From Phenylobacterium sp. SCN 70-31 (GTDB lineage Bacteria > Pseudomonadota > Alphaproteobacteria > Caulobacterales > Caulobacteraceae): DNA of 64,000 bases. A program made the translations under genes and the position numbers. The stretch lies in the NCBI RefSeq assembly GCF_001724605.1, contig NZ_MEEX01000019.1, forward strand, positions 56,416 through 120,415, given 5' to 3'. Positions 41,282 to 51,551 of this stretch are shown in pieces. How positions within the stretch are numbered: position 1 is the first letter of the stretch; each line of letters opens with the position of its first letter. The notes below the pieces were generated by a model. It made no database searches. It had not been told where the DNA came from and saw only the letters and a list, made by a program, of their open reading frames with translations.

Positions 41282-42024
41282 CCGGCGCCTCGATCACCTG
41301 CACCGACCTGACGATCCGATTTCCCGTCTACGGGGCCGACGCCAAGTCCCTGAAGAAGGCCCTGGCGCGCGCGGTGAACGTGGGAGGCGTCCTGGGCCGC
41401 CATGCCGGCGTCACCGATGTCACGGCGCTCAGCAACGTCAACCTCAGGCTCGGGGCCGGGGACCGCCTGGGCCTCATCGGGCACAACGGGTCGGGCAAGA
41501 CCACGCTGCTGCGCGCCCTGTCGGGGGCCTACGAGCCGGACGAAGGCACGATCGAGGTTCAGGGGCGGATCGCCTCGCTTCTCGACCTCGGCCTGGGGAT
41601 AGATCCCTCGGCCACCGGCTATGACAACATCCGCCTGCGCGGTCGCATCGCGGGCCTGTCCTCGCGCGAGATCGACGAGCGTATGGACGAGATCGCCGAC
41701 TTCACGGGCCTGGGGCCGTTCCTGGCGATGCCGGTGAAGACCTATTCGGCCGGCATGCAGGGCCGCCTGGCCTTCGCCGCCGCGACGGCGGTCGAGTGCG
41801 ACGTCCTGCTGATGGACGAGTGGATCGCCGTGGGCGACGCCGACTTCCAGAAAGTGGCGCACAAGCGCCTGCTGAAGCTGGTCGAACGCGCCGGCATCCT
41901 GGTGCTGGCCACGCACGAAGCGCCGCTGCTCAAGCTGTACTGCAACAAGGTGATGAAACTCGAGGGCGGCGTCGCCTCCGAGGTGGTGGACATCCGCAGG
42001 CTGGACGAGCTTCTGAAGACCTAA
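41278..42024 (+). CDS. wzt: O-antigen/polysaccharide ABC exporter, ATPase subunit
   Basis: A 248-residue ATPase. Visible: Walker A 'IGHNGSGKTTLL', signature-like 'KTYSAGMQGRLAFA' and Walker B 'DVLLMDEWIAVGD' with 'LATHE' as the switch; 'DLGLGIDPSATGYDNI' is the Wzt/KpsT/TagH block. It ends shortly after the ATPase fold, so it lacks the C-terminal carbohydrate-binding domain found on Wzt proteins that read a chain-end modification. It is therefore closer to the short type, whose substrate need not be end-capped. ATG 41278 overlaps the wzm stop. Its 3' end overlaps the convergent glycosyltransferase gene by 4 bases. Confidence 0.92.
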   Translation: MTGASITCTDLTIRFPVYGADAKSLKKALARAVNVGGVLGRHAGVTDVTALSNVNLRLGAGDRLGLIGHNGSGKTTLLRALSGAYEPDEGTIEVQGRIASLLDLGLGIDPSATGYDNIRLRGRIAGLSSREIDERMDEIADFTGLGPFLAMPVKTYSAGMQGRLAFAAATAVECDVLLMDEWIAVGDADFQKVAHKRLLKLVERAGILVLATHEAPLLKLYCNKVMKLEGGVASEVVDIRRLDELLKT

Positions 42025-43715
42025 CCCGCCGCCAGCCAGTCGAGCAGGCCGTACTTGGACATCCAAGCCAGTCCCAGCTCGACGGCCCGGCGGTGCGCCG
42101 TCGGAAACGTCAGCAGCACGTCCCGCACCGTGGCGCCGCCCCGTACGGCGATGACTTCGAAAGCCTGGGCGCAGGTCTCGGGCGGCGCGCGAAAGCCGGA
42201 AAAGGCCGTGTCCAGCCCGGCCAGTTCGCGGACCTGATCCGCCGTCGCGCCGCGTGCGGGCGCCAGCCAGGTGTCGAGCGTCAGCGCCGTGTTGGCGAAA
42301 CCGGCGAAGTCCCGGAACGGATCGCCCTTCACGGGGTCCGAGGCCGGACGCGCCAAGGGATCGACGCCGGCGGCGCGCACGGCGGCCAGTTCGTCGGTGA
42401 GCGCCCGGATCTGACGCGCCACGATCGGCCAGTCCAACGTTTCGGCCACCCGAGCCCGCCCCGCCGCGCCCATCCGTCGGCGCAGATCCCGCGAAGCCGC
42501 CAGCGCCGCCAGGGCCTCGGCCGCCTTCCCGACATGCACCGCCGTATGCTGGGCCACCGCGCCCACATAGGCCTGATAGGAGGACTGCTCGACGGTGTGC
42601 CGCTCGACAAGATGCGCGCCTACGCCCCCGCCGGCCGGCCCCCCCTGGGTGGGAACCAGGACGCCCTCGATCCCGTCGCGCACGGTCGAGCGGTAGCCGT
42701 CCCAGTCGCTGACCACGACCGGCAGGCCCGCGGCCATCGCCTCGACCGGCGTGATGCCGAAGGTCTCCTGGATATTGTCGACCAGCGACAGGAAGATGTC
42801 GGCGGCGGCCCACAGGTCTTCCAGGCGCGCGCGGTCGTTGCCGTCGACGAAGCGCACCTCGACGTCGGGGGCGTGCCGGCGCGCGGCCTGCTCGTAGAGC
42901 TCCCGGTCTTGCTCGCCGGGAAACCAGCCGGCCAGGGCGAAGGTGATTCGCCGGCCAGCCGACGCCTGCGCGATCTGCACCGCCTTGAACATCGGCTGCG
43001 GAAAGGCCTTCTCGAAGTAGGACAGCCGCCCCACCCACAGAACCAGCACGTCGTCTTCGGCCACGCCGAGCCCGTCGCGGCCCCGCGCCCGCGCCTCGGG
43101 CCGGTCCGCCAGCTCGGCGAAACCGCCCGCATCGACGCCCAGGGGAATCACCGGCAGCCGCGGCCGCGGCGGCGGCGCGCCGCCGGTTCGCGCCGCAAGA
43201 TGCTCGCCCCATCCGGCGAACATCGCCTCCAGGGCGTCGCGGACGCTGGGCGAGGTGCAGATCAGCGCGTCCCAGTCGTGCATCGGCGCCACCTGGGTCA
43301 TGGCGATCATCTGGCGCATCGTCGGCGGTGCGATGGTGTGGATCAGTCCCACGAGGCTGTAGGCGCGATCTCCCGACCGGCGCCGGCGCATCCAGGCTAG
43401 GTCGTAGAGTTCCGGCTGCCCCCGCAGCAGCGCCCCGGCCGCCTCGGGCGCCTTCGACCGACTGAGCAGCGCCGTCTCGATGCGGGTGACGGCCGGCTGG
43501 GCGCCGAACAACGCCTGCGAAAGCTCTACCGGGTCCGCCGGCTGGAACGTCATGACATCGAGAGCCTCGTAGCCCGCGTGCCGCGCCAACGCCTGCCAGA
43601 GCTGGAGGTTCGCCACATCCTTCCCGAACGGATTGGCGCCCAGCCCCATGCGCCCCGGCGGATGCAGGATGGCCAGGCGCCCAGCGGGAGCGCCGGATTC
43701 ACCGGAGACGATCAT
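42021..43715 (-). CDS. GT4-family glycosyltransferase
   Basis: A 564-residue cytoplasmic GT-B enzyme. 'ILHPPGRMGLGANPFGKDVANLQLWQAL' begins the acceptor half. The donor half shows 'VLVLWVGRLSYFEKAFPQPMFKAVQ' and 'SLVDNIQETFGITPVEAMAAGLPVVVSDWDGYRSTV', i.e. the EX7E motif (ETFGITPVE). Residues ~410-564 are an extra helical C-terminal region ('LDTWLAPARGATADQVREL') not typical of minimal GT4 enzymes and of unknown role. It lies convergent to wzm-wzt and is separated from the surface cluster's minus-strand operons, but likely serves the same glycan. The ATG at 43713-43715 begins the coding frame. Confidence 0.85.
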   Translation of the reverse strand: MIVSGESGAPAGRLAILHPPGRMGLGANPFGKDVANLQLWQALARHAGYEALDVMTFQPADPVELSQALFGAQPAVTRIETALLSRSKAPEAAGALLRGQPELYDLAWMRRRRSGDRAYSLVGLIHTIAPPTMRQMIAMTQVAPMHDWDALICTSPSVRDALEAMFAGWGEHLAARTGGAPPPRPRLPVIPLGVDAGGFAELADRPEARARGRDGLGVAEDDVLVLWVGRLSYFEKAFPQPMFKAVQIAQASAGRRITFALAGWFPGEQDRELYEQAARRHAPDVEVRFVDGNDRARLEDLWAAADIFLSLVDNIQETFGITPVEAMAAGLPVVVSDWDGYRSTVRDGIEGVLVPTQGGPAGGGVGAHLVERHTVEQSSYQAYVGAVAQHTAVHVGKAAEALAALAASRDLRRRMGAAGRARVAETLDWPIVARQIRALTDELAAVRAAGVDPLARPASDPVKGDPFRDFAGFANTALTLDTWLAPARGATADQVRELAGLDTAFSGFRAPPETCAQAFEVIAVRGGATVRDVLLTFPTAHRRAVELGLAWMSKYGLLDWLAAG

Positions 43716-43807
43716 CGGCGCGTTGTAGAATGGGGCGCGGGACGCCGTCGATGGCCAGGAACGCCCCCGCTTGGCCGGGCGTGCGCCGCGGCGCTAAGGT
43801 CGGCCCC

Positions 43808-45598
43808 ATGAACGCGCCCTTCAAGACCGACACCCTTCCCACCTGGCGGCTCGACGATCTCTACGCCAGCCGCGAAGACCCGCGGATCGAGACCGATCTG
43901 ACCGAGGCCGAGCGGGTGAACGGGGAACTGGCCAGGCTCGAGGGCCGGATGATCGCCACCCGGTCGCGACCGGCCGAGCTGGGCGGAATCATCGACCGCG
44001 GGATCGAACTCTACGAGCAAGCGGTGAACCTGATGTGGGGCGTGGGCGCCTACGCCTCGCTTTCGGCCTCAACGGCGCGCGACGATCCGGCCTGGTCCAA
44101 GTTCGAGGCCGATCTCCGGGCGCGATCCGCCCGGATCGGCGCCATGAGCCTGTTCTTCACGCTGGAGATCAACCGGCTGGAGGACGACGAGCTGGAGGCC
44201 GCGCTGAAGGCGCACAAGCCGGCGGGTCGCTGGCGGCCCTGGCTGCGCCAGGTCCGGGCGGGCCGCCCTCACGAGCTGACGGCCGACCTCGAACGCATCC
44301 TCATCGACAAGGCGCCGGCCGTCGCCAACTGGGCGCGCCTGAGCGACGAGACCCTGGCTCGGCTGTCGGCCCGCGTCGCCGGCGAGACCCTGACGCTTTC
44401 CGAGCTGCTGAACCGCACGTCCGATCCCGATCCGGCGCATCGCAAGGCCGCCGCGCAGGCGCTGGCCAAGGCCCTGGCCGAGCGCGCGCCGACGCTGGCG
44501 CTCGCGCTCAACACCCTGGCTTTCGAGAAGCAGGTCGAGGACCGCTGGCGCAAGTATCCCACGCCCGCCGCGTCCCGCCACCTGGCCAACGAGGTGGACG
44601 CCGACGCCGTGGAGGCCCTGGAGGCGGCGGTGGTCGAGAGCTACGCCGCAGTGAGCCACCGCTATTATCGGCTCAAGGCGCAGGTCCTCGGCCGCAAACA
44701 CCTGGACCACTGGGACCGGAACGCCCCTCTCGACCAGGGGGCGCCGCGCACCTACGGCTGGGACGAGGCGAAGGGCATCGTGCTGGAGAGCTTCGAGGCG
44801 CTGGCCCCGCAGTTCGCCGACACGGCGCGCACCTTCTTCGCCCAGCCCTGGATCGACGCAAGGCCGCGGCCGGGCAAGCAGTCGGGCGCCTATTCCCATT
44901 CCGTGACGGCCAACCGGCACCCCTACGTCTTCATGAACTACATGGGCGAGCGGCGCGACGTGCTCACCCTGGCGCACGAGCTGGGCCACGCCGTTCACCA
45001 GACCCTGTGCCAGCCGCTGGGCACGCTGCTCGCCAGCACGCCGCTGACCCTGGCGGAAACCGCCTCGATCTTCGGCGAAGGCCTGGTCTTCGAGAAGCTG
45101 CTGGGCGAGGCGAGCAAGGCCGAGCGCCGGGGCCTGCTCGCCGGAAAGATCGAGGACGGGATCAACACGGTCGTCCGCCAGATCGCCTTCCACAGGTTCG
45201 AGACCCGTTTCCACGCCGCGCGCCAGCACGGCGAACTGTCACCCGACGAGATCGGCGGCCTCTGGATGGAGATCATGCGCGAGAGCCTGGGGCCGGCCGT
45301 GCGGCTGGACAACGGCTACCGCCACTACTGGGCCTACATCAGCCACTTCGTCCACGCGCCGTTCTACGTCTACGCCTACGCGTTCGGGGACCTGCTGGTT
45401 CGGGCCCTGATGGAGAAGCGCCGGGAGGACCCCGCCAGGTTCGCGCCCCTGTACGAACAGCTTTTGGCGGCCGGGGGCACGAAGACCTACGTCGAGGCGC
45501 TGGCGCCCTTCGGCCTCAACCCCCGTGAAAAGGCCTTCTGGGCGGCGGGCATGCGGCAGATGGAACGCCTGGTCGACGAGTTCGAAGCGCTCGTCTGA
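43808..45598 (+). CDS. pepF: Oligoendopeptidase F family M3 metallopeptidase
   Basis: A 596-residue cytoplasmic peptidase of usual PepF length. The zinc site 'TLAHELGHAVHQ' (HExxH at about residue 390) and the downstream Glu in 'TLAETASIFGEGLVFE' are intact. The C-terminal 'YRHYWAYISHFVHAPFYVYAYAFGDLLVRAL' provides the substrate-binding His/Tyr region of the family. It degrades short peptides. ATG 43808 was chosen because the family homology (TWRLDDLYASREDP) starts soon after; an earlier in-frame ATG lacks support. A GC-rich hairpin separates it from the convergent S9 peptidase gene. Confidence 0.95.
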   Translation: MNAPFKTDTLPTWRLDDLYASREDPRIETDLTEAERVNGELARLEGRMIATRSRPAELGGIIDRGIELYEQAVNLMWGVGAYASLSASTARDDPAWSKFEADLRARSARIGAMSLFFTLEINRLEDDELEAALKAHKPAGRWRPWLRQVRAGRPHELTADLERILIDKAPAVANWARLSDETLARLSARVAGETLTLSELLNRTSDPDPAHRKAAAQALAKALAERAPTLALALNTLAFEKQVEDRWRKYPTPAASRHLANEVDADAVEALEAAVVESYAAVSHRYYRLKAQVLGRKHLDHWDRNAPLDQGAPRTYGWDEAKGIVLESFEALAPQFADTARTFFAQPWIDARPRPGKQSGAYSHSVTANRHPYVFMNYMGERRDVLTLAHELGHAVHQTLCQPLGTLLASTPLTLAETASIFGEGLVFEKLLGEASKAERRGLLAGKIEDGINTVVRQIAFHRFETRFHAARQHGELSPDEIGGLWMEIMRESLGPAVRLDNGYRHYWAYISHFVHAPFYVYAYAFGDLLVRALMEKRREDPARFAPLYEQLLAAGGTKTYVEALAPFGLNPREKAFWAAGMRQMERLVDEFEALV

Positions 45599-45608
45599 GC
45601 CCGGGACA

Positions 45609-45638
45609 GCGACGGCCGGGATGCGCCCCGGCCGTCGC
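45609..45638. terminator. Bidirectional hairpin between convergent peptidase genes
   Basis: A perfect 12-bp stem, GCGACGGCCGGG (45609-45620) with CCCGGCCGTCGC (45627-45638) and a six-base loop, fills the 50-bp gap between two convergent stops. No T-tract follows on either side, so it would end transcription less classically or protect 3' ends. Confidence 0.65.
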
Positions 45639-45648
45639 CCGAAGATGC

Positions 45649-47688
45649 TCAGAAGCCGGAGGCCTTGAGACCGTCCATCGCCGTCTTGAGGCCGGGCGAG
45701 AACTCGGCGCCATGGATCACCTGGATGGACGAGCCGTTCAGGGCGTCGCCGAACGGCTCGGACCGGCCGCCCAGGCAGCGCTCGAGGAAGTGCTCGGTCG
45801 CGGCGTTGAAGGCCAGGTTGTTCTGCGGCCGGGCGAAGCCGTGGCCCTCGTCCGGGAACAGGATGTAGGTCACCGGAATGCCCTTGGCCTTCATGGCGTC
45901 CACGATCTGGTCGCTCTCGGCCTGCTTCACGCGCGGATCGTTGGCGCCCTGGCCGATGAGCAGCGGCCTCTTGATCTGGTCGGCCTTGAACAGCGGCGAC
46001 CGCTCCTTCAGCAGGGCCTGGCCCTCGGGCGTGGCGGGATCGCCGATCGTGCGGTTGAACTGGGCCTTCGCCGCCTCCCAGTACGGTGGGATGGTGGCCA
46101 GCAGCGTGGTCAGGTTGGACGGCCCCACGATGTCCACGCCGCAGGCGAACGCGTCGGGCGTGAAGGCCAGCCCTGCCAGGGTGGCGTAGCCGCCGTACGA
46201 TCCGCCCATGATGGCCACCTTGTCGGCCGTGGTGACACCGTGCTTCACCGCCCAGTCGACGGCGTCGAGCAGGTCGTCGTGCATCTTGCGGCCCCACTCC
46301 TTGTCGCCGGCGTTGATCCAGGCTTTCCCGAAACCCGTCGAGGCGCGGAAGTTGGGCGAGAGCACCGCATAGCCGCGGTTGGCCAGCCACTGGTGGTAGC
46401 CGTTGTAGCCGTAGACATCGCGACCCCAGGGACCGCCGTGGACCAGCAGCACGAGCGGAACCGCCGTCTCGGGCTTGCCGTCGCCGTCCTTGTCCGCGCC
46501 CGGCGGCAGGGTCAGGTACGAGACCTGGGTGTGGCCGTCGCGGGTCTTGATCTCCACGGGGTGCATGGGCTGCAGCGGCGCGCCCTCCAGCTCGGGCCGC
46601 GTCACGTAGAGCCGGGTCAGCGACTTCGCCGTCCGGTCGTAGAGCCAGAGCGCGGCCGGCGCCGTGACCGGGTCTTCGTTCACGGTCCACAGACGGTTGT
46701 CGTCGCTGCGCGAGGTGATCGCCACCTGGCCCTTCAGGCGACTCTTGAGGAAGTCGAGGTCGGCCTTTGCGGCAGCGTCCAGCGGCCGCCACTCGGTCTT
46801 CAGATAGTTGACCGAATAGGCCTCGATCTTGCCCGTGATAGGGTTGGCGGCGGCGCCCTGGACGTCGGCGCGGGCGTCCTCGCCGAGGATGGTGGTCTTG
46901 CCGGTCCTGACGTCCTGGGCGATCAGGGCGGCGGTGTTCCGGCCCCGGCTGTCCAGCCAGTAGAGGGTGGAGCCGTCGTTGTCGAAGCCGGCCGGCGCGG
47001 TGGTCAGCGCATCCTCCGCGGGGATGATGTGCGCCGGCGTCGCCGACACCGTCTGGCCGTCGATGGCGAACACCTCCTGGCCGCCGTCGGCCCGGGGCTT
47101 CAGCGCGTATCGGACGCGGAGCTGCTCGTCGGCGACGAAGCCGCCGAAGGCGTCGTTCTTGAACACCAGGGTCAACGCGCCGGTCTTCAGGTCCAGGCTG
47201 TGGACGTCGAACCAGCGCGGGTCGCGGTTGTTCACGCTGATCAGGATGCGATCCTTGACGTTGCGGCTGACCGCGATGATCTCGGCCCGCGTCTTGTCGA
47301 AGGGCGTCAGCGCCTTCTGCGTCCCGGTGGCGACGTCCACGCCGTAGACCTTGAAGTTCTCGTCCCCGCCGGTGTCGGTGATGAACAGGATCGAGCCCGA
47401 GTCCGGAGCCCAGTAGTAACCACGCACGGGCCGCTGTTTCTCCGCCGTCATGGCGCGCGCCTTCGCAGGATCCGAGACCGGCGCCACCCACACGTTCAGC
47501 ACCCCGTCGCGGGGCGCGATCCAGGACAGCCACTTGCCGTCTGGGCTGACGCGGCCCGCGGTCTTGCTGGGATTGCCGAACAGCTTCGTCCGCTCGATCA
47601 GCGGCGCGGGGGTCTGGGCGGTGGCGGCCACGCCTCCGGCTGCGACGGTGGCGACGGCGACGGCGGTTGCGATCAGATGGCGGCGCAT
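45649..47688 (-). CDS. Secreted S9 family prolyl oligopeptidase / dipeptidyl aminopeptidase
   Basis: A 679-residue exported serine peptidase. It has a Sec signal (MRRHLIATAVAVATVAAGGVAATAQT), an N-terminal beta-propeller built of WD-like blades ('VSPDGKWLSWIAPRDG', 'WAPDSGSILFITDTGGDEN'), and a C-terminal alpha/beta hydrolase. The nucleophile elbow is 'IMGGSYGGYATLAG' (Ser near residue 495), the Asp lies in 'GANDPRVKQAESD' and the His in 'FPDEGHGF'. Homologues cut after Pro/Ala in short peptides in the periplasm. ATG at 47686-47688; it stands alone. Confidence 0.94.
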   Translation of the reverse strand: MRRHLIATAVAVATVAAGGVAATAQTPAPLIERTKLFGNPSKTAGRVSPDGKWLSWIAPRDGVLNVWVAPVSDPAKARAMTAEKQRPVRGYYWAPDSGSILFITDTGGDENFKVYGVDVATGTQKALTPFDKTRAEIIAVSRNVKDRILISVNNRDPRWFDVHSLDLKTGALTLVFKNDAFGGFVADEQLRVRYALKPRADGGQEVFAIDGQTVSATPAHIIPAEDALTTAPAGFDNDGSTLYWLDSRGRNTAALIAQDVRTGKTTILGEDARADVQGAAANPITGKIEAYSVNYLKTEWRPLDAAAKADLDFLKSRLKGQVAITSRSDDNRLWTVNEDPVTAPAALWLYDRTAKSLTRLYVTRPELEGAPLQPMHPVEIKTRDGHTQVSYLTLPPGADKDGDGKPETAVPLVLLVHGGPWGRDVYGYNGYHQWLANRGYAVLSPNFRASTGFGKAWINAGDKEWGRKMHDDLLDAVDWAVKHGVTTADKVAIMGGSYGGYATLAGLAFTPDAFACGVDIVGPSNLTTLLATIPPYWEAAKAQFNRTIGDPATPEGQALLKERSPLFKADQIKRPLLIGQGANDPRVKQAESDQIVDAMKAKGIPVTYILFPDEGHGFARPQNNLAFNAATEHFLERCLGGRSEPFGDALNGSSIQVIHGAEFSPGLKTAMDGLKASGF

Positions 47689-47782
47689 GTGGTGTCCCTG
47701 AGGCGGTTGTGGATCGAGCCTAGACCGGCCGCGAACGCCTCGCCAGGGCATGTCCGCCTCTCCTCGCCCGGAGGGACAGCCT

Positions 47783-48979
47783 CTACCCCGCGACCGGCCT
47801 AACCTTGCCCGCGGCCTCCCGCGCCCGGTCGCGGGCCTCTTCCACGTCGGCGGCGCGGGCCAGGGCTACGCCCATGCGGCGGCGCTCGAAGCTCTCGGGC
47901 TTGCCGAACAGGCGCAGGTCGGCGCCCGGAACGGCCAACGCCTCGTCTACGCCCTCGAAGGCGATCCCCCGGGCGTCCATCCCGCCGTAGATCACGGCGC
48001 TGGCGCCCGGCTCGCGCAGCCCGGCGTCGGTGGGCAGGCCCAGGATGGCGCGGGCGTGCAGGGCGAACTCGGACTGGTGCTGGGTGACGAGGGTGACGAG
48101 GCCGGTGTCGTGCGGCCGGGGGCTGACCTCCGAGAACCAGACGTCGTCGCCCTTCACGAACAGCTCGACGCCGAACAGGCCCAGGCCGCCCAGCGCGGTG
48201 GTGACGGCGGCGGCGATGTCCCGGGTCTTCGAGAGCGCCGCCGCCGACATCGGCTGGGGCTGCCAGCTCTCCACATAGTCGCCTTTCACCTGCCGATGGC
48301 CGATGGGCGCGCAGAAGCTGGTCTCGACGACCCCGCCCGCCAGGCTGCGGACGGTGAGCTGGGTGATCTCGAAGTCGAAGTCCACGCGGCCCTCGACGAT
48401 CACCCGCGGCTGCTCGACCCGTCCGCCTTCCAGGGCGTAGCGCCAGGCCTCGGCGATCTGGTCCGGCCGCTCGACATACGACTGGCCCTTGCCCGAGCTG
48501 CTCATCACCGGCTTCACGAAGCAGGGAAAGCCCGTGACCTCGGCCGCCGCCGTCGCCAGTTCCGCTTCGGACGCGGCGAAGGCGTAGGCGCTGGTGGGCA
48601 GGCCCAGCGCCTCGGCCGCCAGCCGGCGTATGCCCTCGCGGTTCATGGTGAGCTGCGCCGCGCGGGCGGTGGGGATCACCGTGGCCAGCCCGTCGGCCTC
48701 GATACGGGCCAATTCGTCGGTGGCGATGGCTTCGATCTCGGGCACGATCAGGTGCGGCCGCTCCCGCTCCACCAGCGCGCGCAGCGCGCCGGCGTCGGTC
48801 ATGGCGACGACGTGGCTGCGATGGGCGACCTGCTGGGCCGGCGCACCGTCGTAGCGGTCGACGGCGATCACCTCGCAACCCAGCCGCTGGAGCTCGATCG
48901 TCACCTCCTTGCCGAGCTCGCCCGAGCCCAGGAGCATCACGCGGACGGCGGTGGGTGAGTTAGGCGTGCCGAGGCGCAT
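47783..48979 (-). CDS. purT: Formate-dependent phosphoribosylglycinamide formyltransferase
   Basis: A 398-residue ATP-grasp enzyme that formylates GAR with formate and ATP, an alternative to PurN in step three of purine synthesis. The N-domain has '[30 protein letters not shown]', the core '[15 protein letters not shown]', and '[17 protein letters not shown]', '[21 protein letters not shown]', '[16 protein letters not shown]' match PurT closely. ATG 48979 starts the family homology. A palindrome-rich element lies between it and transketolase. Confidence 0.96.
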   Translation of the reverse strand: MRLGTPNSPTAVRVMLLGSGELGKEVTIELQRLGCEVIAVDRYDGAPAQQVAHRSHVVAMTDAGALRALVERERPHLIVPEIEAIATDELARIEADGLATVIPTARAAQLTMNREGIRRLAAEALGLPTSAYAFAASEAELATAAAEVTGFPCFVKPVMSSSGKGQSYVERPDQIAEAWRYALEGGRVEQPRVIVEGRVDFDFEITQLTVRSLAGGVVETSFCAPIGHRQVKGDYVESWQPQPMSAAALSKTRDIAAAVTTALGGLGLFGVELFVKGDDVWFSEVSPRPHDTGLVTLVTQHQSEFALHARAILGLPTDAGLREPGASAVIYGGMDARGIAFEGVDEALAVPGADLRLFGKPESFERRRMGVALARAADVEEARDRAREAAGKVRPVAG

Positions 48980-49011
48980 GCTCGTTCTCCAGATCGTCGT
49001 GTGGGCCCGCT

Positions 49012-49167
49012 CCTCCCCCGAACCAAAGCGTTCGGGGGAGGGGGACCACGAAGTGGTGGAGGGGCCGCAAAACCCGTCCGCCGAGCCTGTGGCCCTGCGC
49101 CCCCCTCCGTCTCGTCGCGCGCCGCGCCGATCCACCTCCCCCGTCGTCTTCGCGACCGGGGAGGAGC
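49012..49167. repeat. GC-rich intergenic palindrome cluster (Caulobacterales-type repeat)
   Basis: About 155 bp holding three hairpins: CTCCCCCGAA/TTCGGGGGAG (49013-49022, 49031-49040), ACCAC/GTGGT (49045-49049, 49053-49057) and CCTCCCCCG/CGGGGAGG (49135-49143, 49157-49164). The outer CTCCTCCCC and GGGGAGGAG words also face each other. Such elements recur in intergenic gaps of Caulobacter relatives (from memory). It could terminate the tkt transcript or be a non-autonomous mobile repeat. Confidence 0.7.
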
Positions 49168-49168
49168 G

Positions 49169-51136
49169 CTAGAGCTTCGCCTTCGCCGCGGCCGCGATGG
49201 CTTCGGGGGTGATGCCGAAGTGGGCGTAGAGGGCCTTGTCCGGCGCGCTGGCGCCGAAACCGGTCATGCCCACGAAGGCGCCGTCCGAGCCGATGAACCG
49301 GTCCCAGCCCTGGCGCACGCCGGCCTCCACCGCCACGCGCGCCTCGGTCTCGCCGATGACCGCGGCCTGATAATCCGCCGGCTGGGCCTCGAACAGCTCG
49401 AAGCAGGGGACCGAGACGACCCGCGTCCCGACGCCGTCGGCTTCCAGCAGGTCGCGGGCCGCCAGGGCGACCGGCACTTCCGTGCCCGAGGCGAAGATCG
49501 TCACCTGCGCCGGCTTCGAGGCGCCGACGAGCTGGTAGGCGCCCCGGGCCGACAGGTTCTCGCCCGCCGAATCGCGCACGCCGGCGGTCTTCTGCCGCGA
49601 CAGCGCCAGGACCGAAGGCGTCTTGCGGGCGTCCAGCGCCAGTTTCCAGCACTCGGCCGTCTCCACCGCGTCGGCCGGGCGGAAGACGTTCAGGTTGGGC
49701 ATGGCGCGCAAGCTGGCCAGGTGCTCCACCGGCTGGTGGGTGGGGCCGTCCTCGCCTAGGCCGATGGAATCGTGGGTGCCCACGTGGATCACGCGGACGC
49801 CCATCAGCGCCGCCAGCCGGATCGCCGGCCGGGCGTAGTCCGCGAACACCAGGAAGGTGCCGCCGTAGGGGATGACGCCGCCGTGCAGGGCCATGCCGTT
49901 CAGCGCCGCGGCCATGCCGAACTCGCGCACGCCGTAGTTCACGTAGCGGCCGGCGTAGTCGGGGGCGTCGAAGACCTGGGTGTTCTTGACGAAGGTGTTG
50001 TTCGAGCCGGTCAGGTCGGCCGAGCCGCCCAGCAGTTCGGGGATGTCCCCGAAGATCTGCTCCAGAACCGCGCCCGAGTGCTGGCGGGTGGCGGCGGCGG
50101 GCTTCTCGGCGGCCGCCTTGGCCATCAAGGCGTCCAGGCGCTCGAAGGCGCCGTGCGGCAGGTCGCCGGCCATCGCACGCAGGAACTCGGCCTTGTGCGG
50201 CGAGGCGGCCAGGCGCGCCTCCCAGGCCTTGCGGGCCTTGCCGCCGCGGCGGCCGGCCGAACGCCAGGGCTTCAGCGCCTCGTCCGGAACCACGAACGGG
50301 TCGTGGCTCCAGCCCAGCGCCTTGCGGGTGGCCGCGATCTCGTCCTTGCCCAGGGCCTTGCCGTGGACGTCGTGGGTGCCGCCCATGTTGGGGGCGCCTT
50401 TGCCGATCACGGTCTTGCAGGCGATCAGGCTGGGCCGGTCCTGCTTGACCGCCCAGGCGAGCGCCCGGCGGATCTGGCCCTCGTCGTGGCCGTCGATCCG
50501 CTTGGTGGTCCAGCCGGCGGCCTTGAAGCGGGCGATCTGGTCGGTGGCGTCCGACAGGCCCACGTGGCCGTCGATGGTGATGTCGTTGTCGTCCCACAGC
50601 ACCGTGAGGCGCGACAGCTTAAGCCGGCCGGCCAGGCTGATCGCCTCGTGACTGATCCCTTCCATCAGGCAGCCGTCGCCCGCGATCACCCAGGTGCGGT
50701 GATCGACGAGGTCGGCGCCGAAGCGGGCCGCCAGCTTGCGCTCGGCCATGGCCATCCCGACCGCGGTGGCCAGGCCCTGACCCAGCGGCCCGGTGGTGGT
50801 CTCGACACCCGGGGTGTGGCCGTACTCGGGGTGGCCCGGGGTGTTGGAGCCGAGCTGGCGGAAGTCGCGCAGGCTCTGGGCCGTCACCGCCTTGAAACCC
50901 GACAGGTGCAGCAGGCTGTAGAGCAGCATCGAGCCGTGGCCCGCCGACAGCACGAATCGGTCGCGGTCGGCCCAGTCCGGCCGGGCGGCCTCATATTTCA
51001 GGAACTTCGTCCACAGCACCGTGGCCACGTCCGCCATGCCCATCGGCATCCCCGGATGGCCGGAGTTGGCCTGCTCGACGGCGTCCATCGAGAGGACGCG
51101 GATGGCGTTGGCCATGAGCTGGGTCGGCGCGGGCAT
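49169..51136 (-). CDS. tkt: Transketolase
   Basis: A 655-residue thiamine diphosphate enzyme of the pentose phosphate and Calvin-type interconversions. The TPP-binding block is '[39 protein letters not shown]', and substrate-binding His residues appear in '[13 protein letters not shown]', '[18 protein letters not shown]' and '[20 protein letters not shown]'. The catalytic Glu lies in '[17 protein letters not shown]'. ATG 51134-51136 begins the usual N-terminus ([21 protein letters not shown]). It diverges from zauP-zapA, as in Caulobacter, where the same neighbours are known from memory. Confidence 0.96.
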   Translation of the reverse strand: MPAPTQLMANAIRVLSMDAVEQANSGHPGMPMGMADVATVLWTKFLKYEAARPDWADRDRFVLSAGHGSMLLYSLLHLSGFKAVTAQSLRDFRQLGSNTPGHPEYGHTPGVETTTGPLGQGLATAVGMAMAERKLAARFGADLVDHRTWVIAGDGCLMEGISHEAISLAGRLKLSRLTVLWDDNDITIDGHVGLSDATDQIARFKAAGWTTKRIDGHDEGQIRRALAWAVKQDRPSLIACKTVIGKGAPNMGGTHDVHGKALGKDEIAATRKALGWSHDPFVVPDEALKPWRSAGRRGGKARKAWEARLAASPHKAEFLRAMAGDLPHGAFERLDALMAKAAAEKPAAATRQHSGAVLEQIFGDIPELLGGSADLTGSNNTFVKNTQVFDAPDYAGRYVNYGVREFGMAAALNGMALHGGVIPYGGTFLVFADYARPAIRLAALMGVRVIHVGTHDSIGLGEDGPTHQPVEHLASLRAMPNLNVFRPADAVETAECWKLALDARKTPSVLALSRQKTAGVRDSAGENLSARGAYQLVGASKPAQVTIFASGTEVPVALAARDLLEADGVGTRVVSVPCFELFEAQPADYQAAVIGETEARVAVEAGVRQGWDRFIGSDGAFVGMTGFGASAPDKALYAHFGITPEAIAAAAKAKL

Positions 51137-51272
51137 CGTCTGTCGGGTCTTTCTGGCGGGAAGTTGCGGGCCGCCTCGCACGACGGGGGCCGGAAGGTCA
51201 AGAAAAGGCCCTGCAGATTTCGTGAGACTCACCCGCACGGGTATAGAAGGCCTGTCGGCTTCGGAGGATCGC

Positions 51273-51548
51273 ATGAACCCCGGCGAGAATGCGCTGGATG
51301 TGGCGGCCAGGCGACTGGAGAACGCCCTGCACGTGCTGGAACAGCGCCTGGCCCAGCGGCTGAAGGCCGCCAGCGCGGACGCGGGCGGCCTGTTCGACCA
51401 GGACCGCGCCATGTTGGCGGCCGAACTGGACGCCGCCCGCGCCCGCGAACGCGAGCTGGAGGAAGCGGGCGCTCAGGCGTCCGAAGCGCTGGGCCGCGCG
51501 ATCGACGAGATCCGCACCCACCTCAACGGCCAGGCCCAGGAGGCTTAA
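51273..51548 (+). CDS. zauP: ZapA-partner coiled-coil protein (DUF4164, ZauP)
   Basis: A 91-residue acidic, Ala/Glu/Arg-rich protein that is almost entirely coiled coil ('[45 protein letters not shown]'). It lies 3 bp before zapA, the position of ZauP in Caulobacter crescentus, where ZapA and ZauP together focus the FtsZ ring. ATG 51273 is preceded by a strong GGAGGA site. The assignment is by size, coiled-coil character and gene order; sequence identity could not be measured. Confidence 0.82.
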   Translation: MNPGENALDVAARRLENALHVLEQRLAQRLKAASADAGGLFDQDRAMLAAELDAARARERELEEAGAQASEALGRAIDEIRTHLNGQAQEA

Positions 51549-51551
51549 GCG

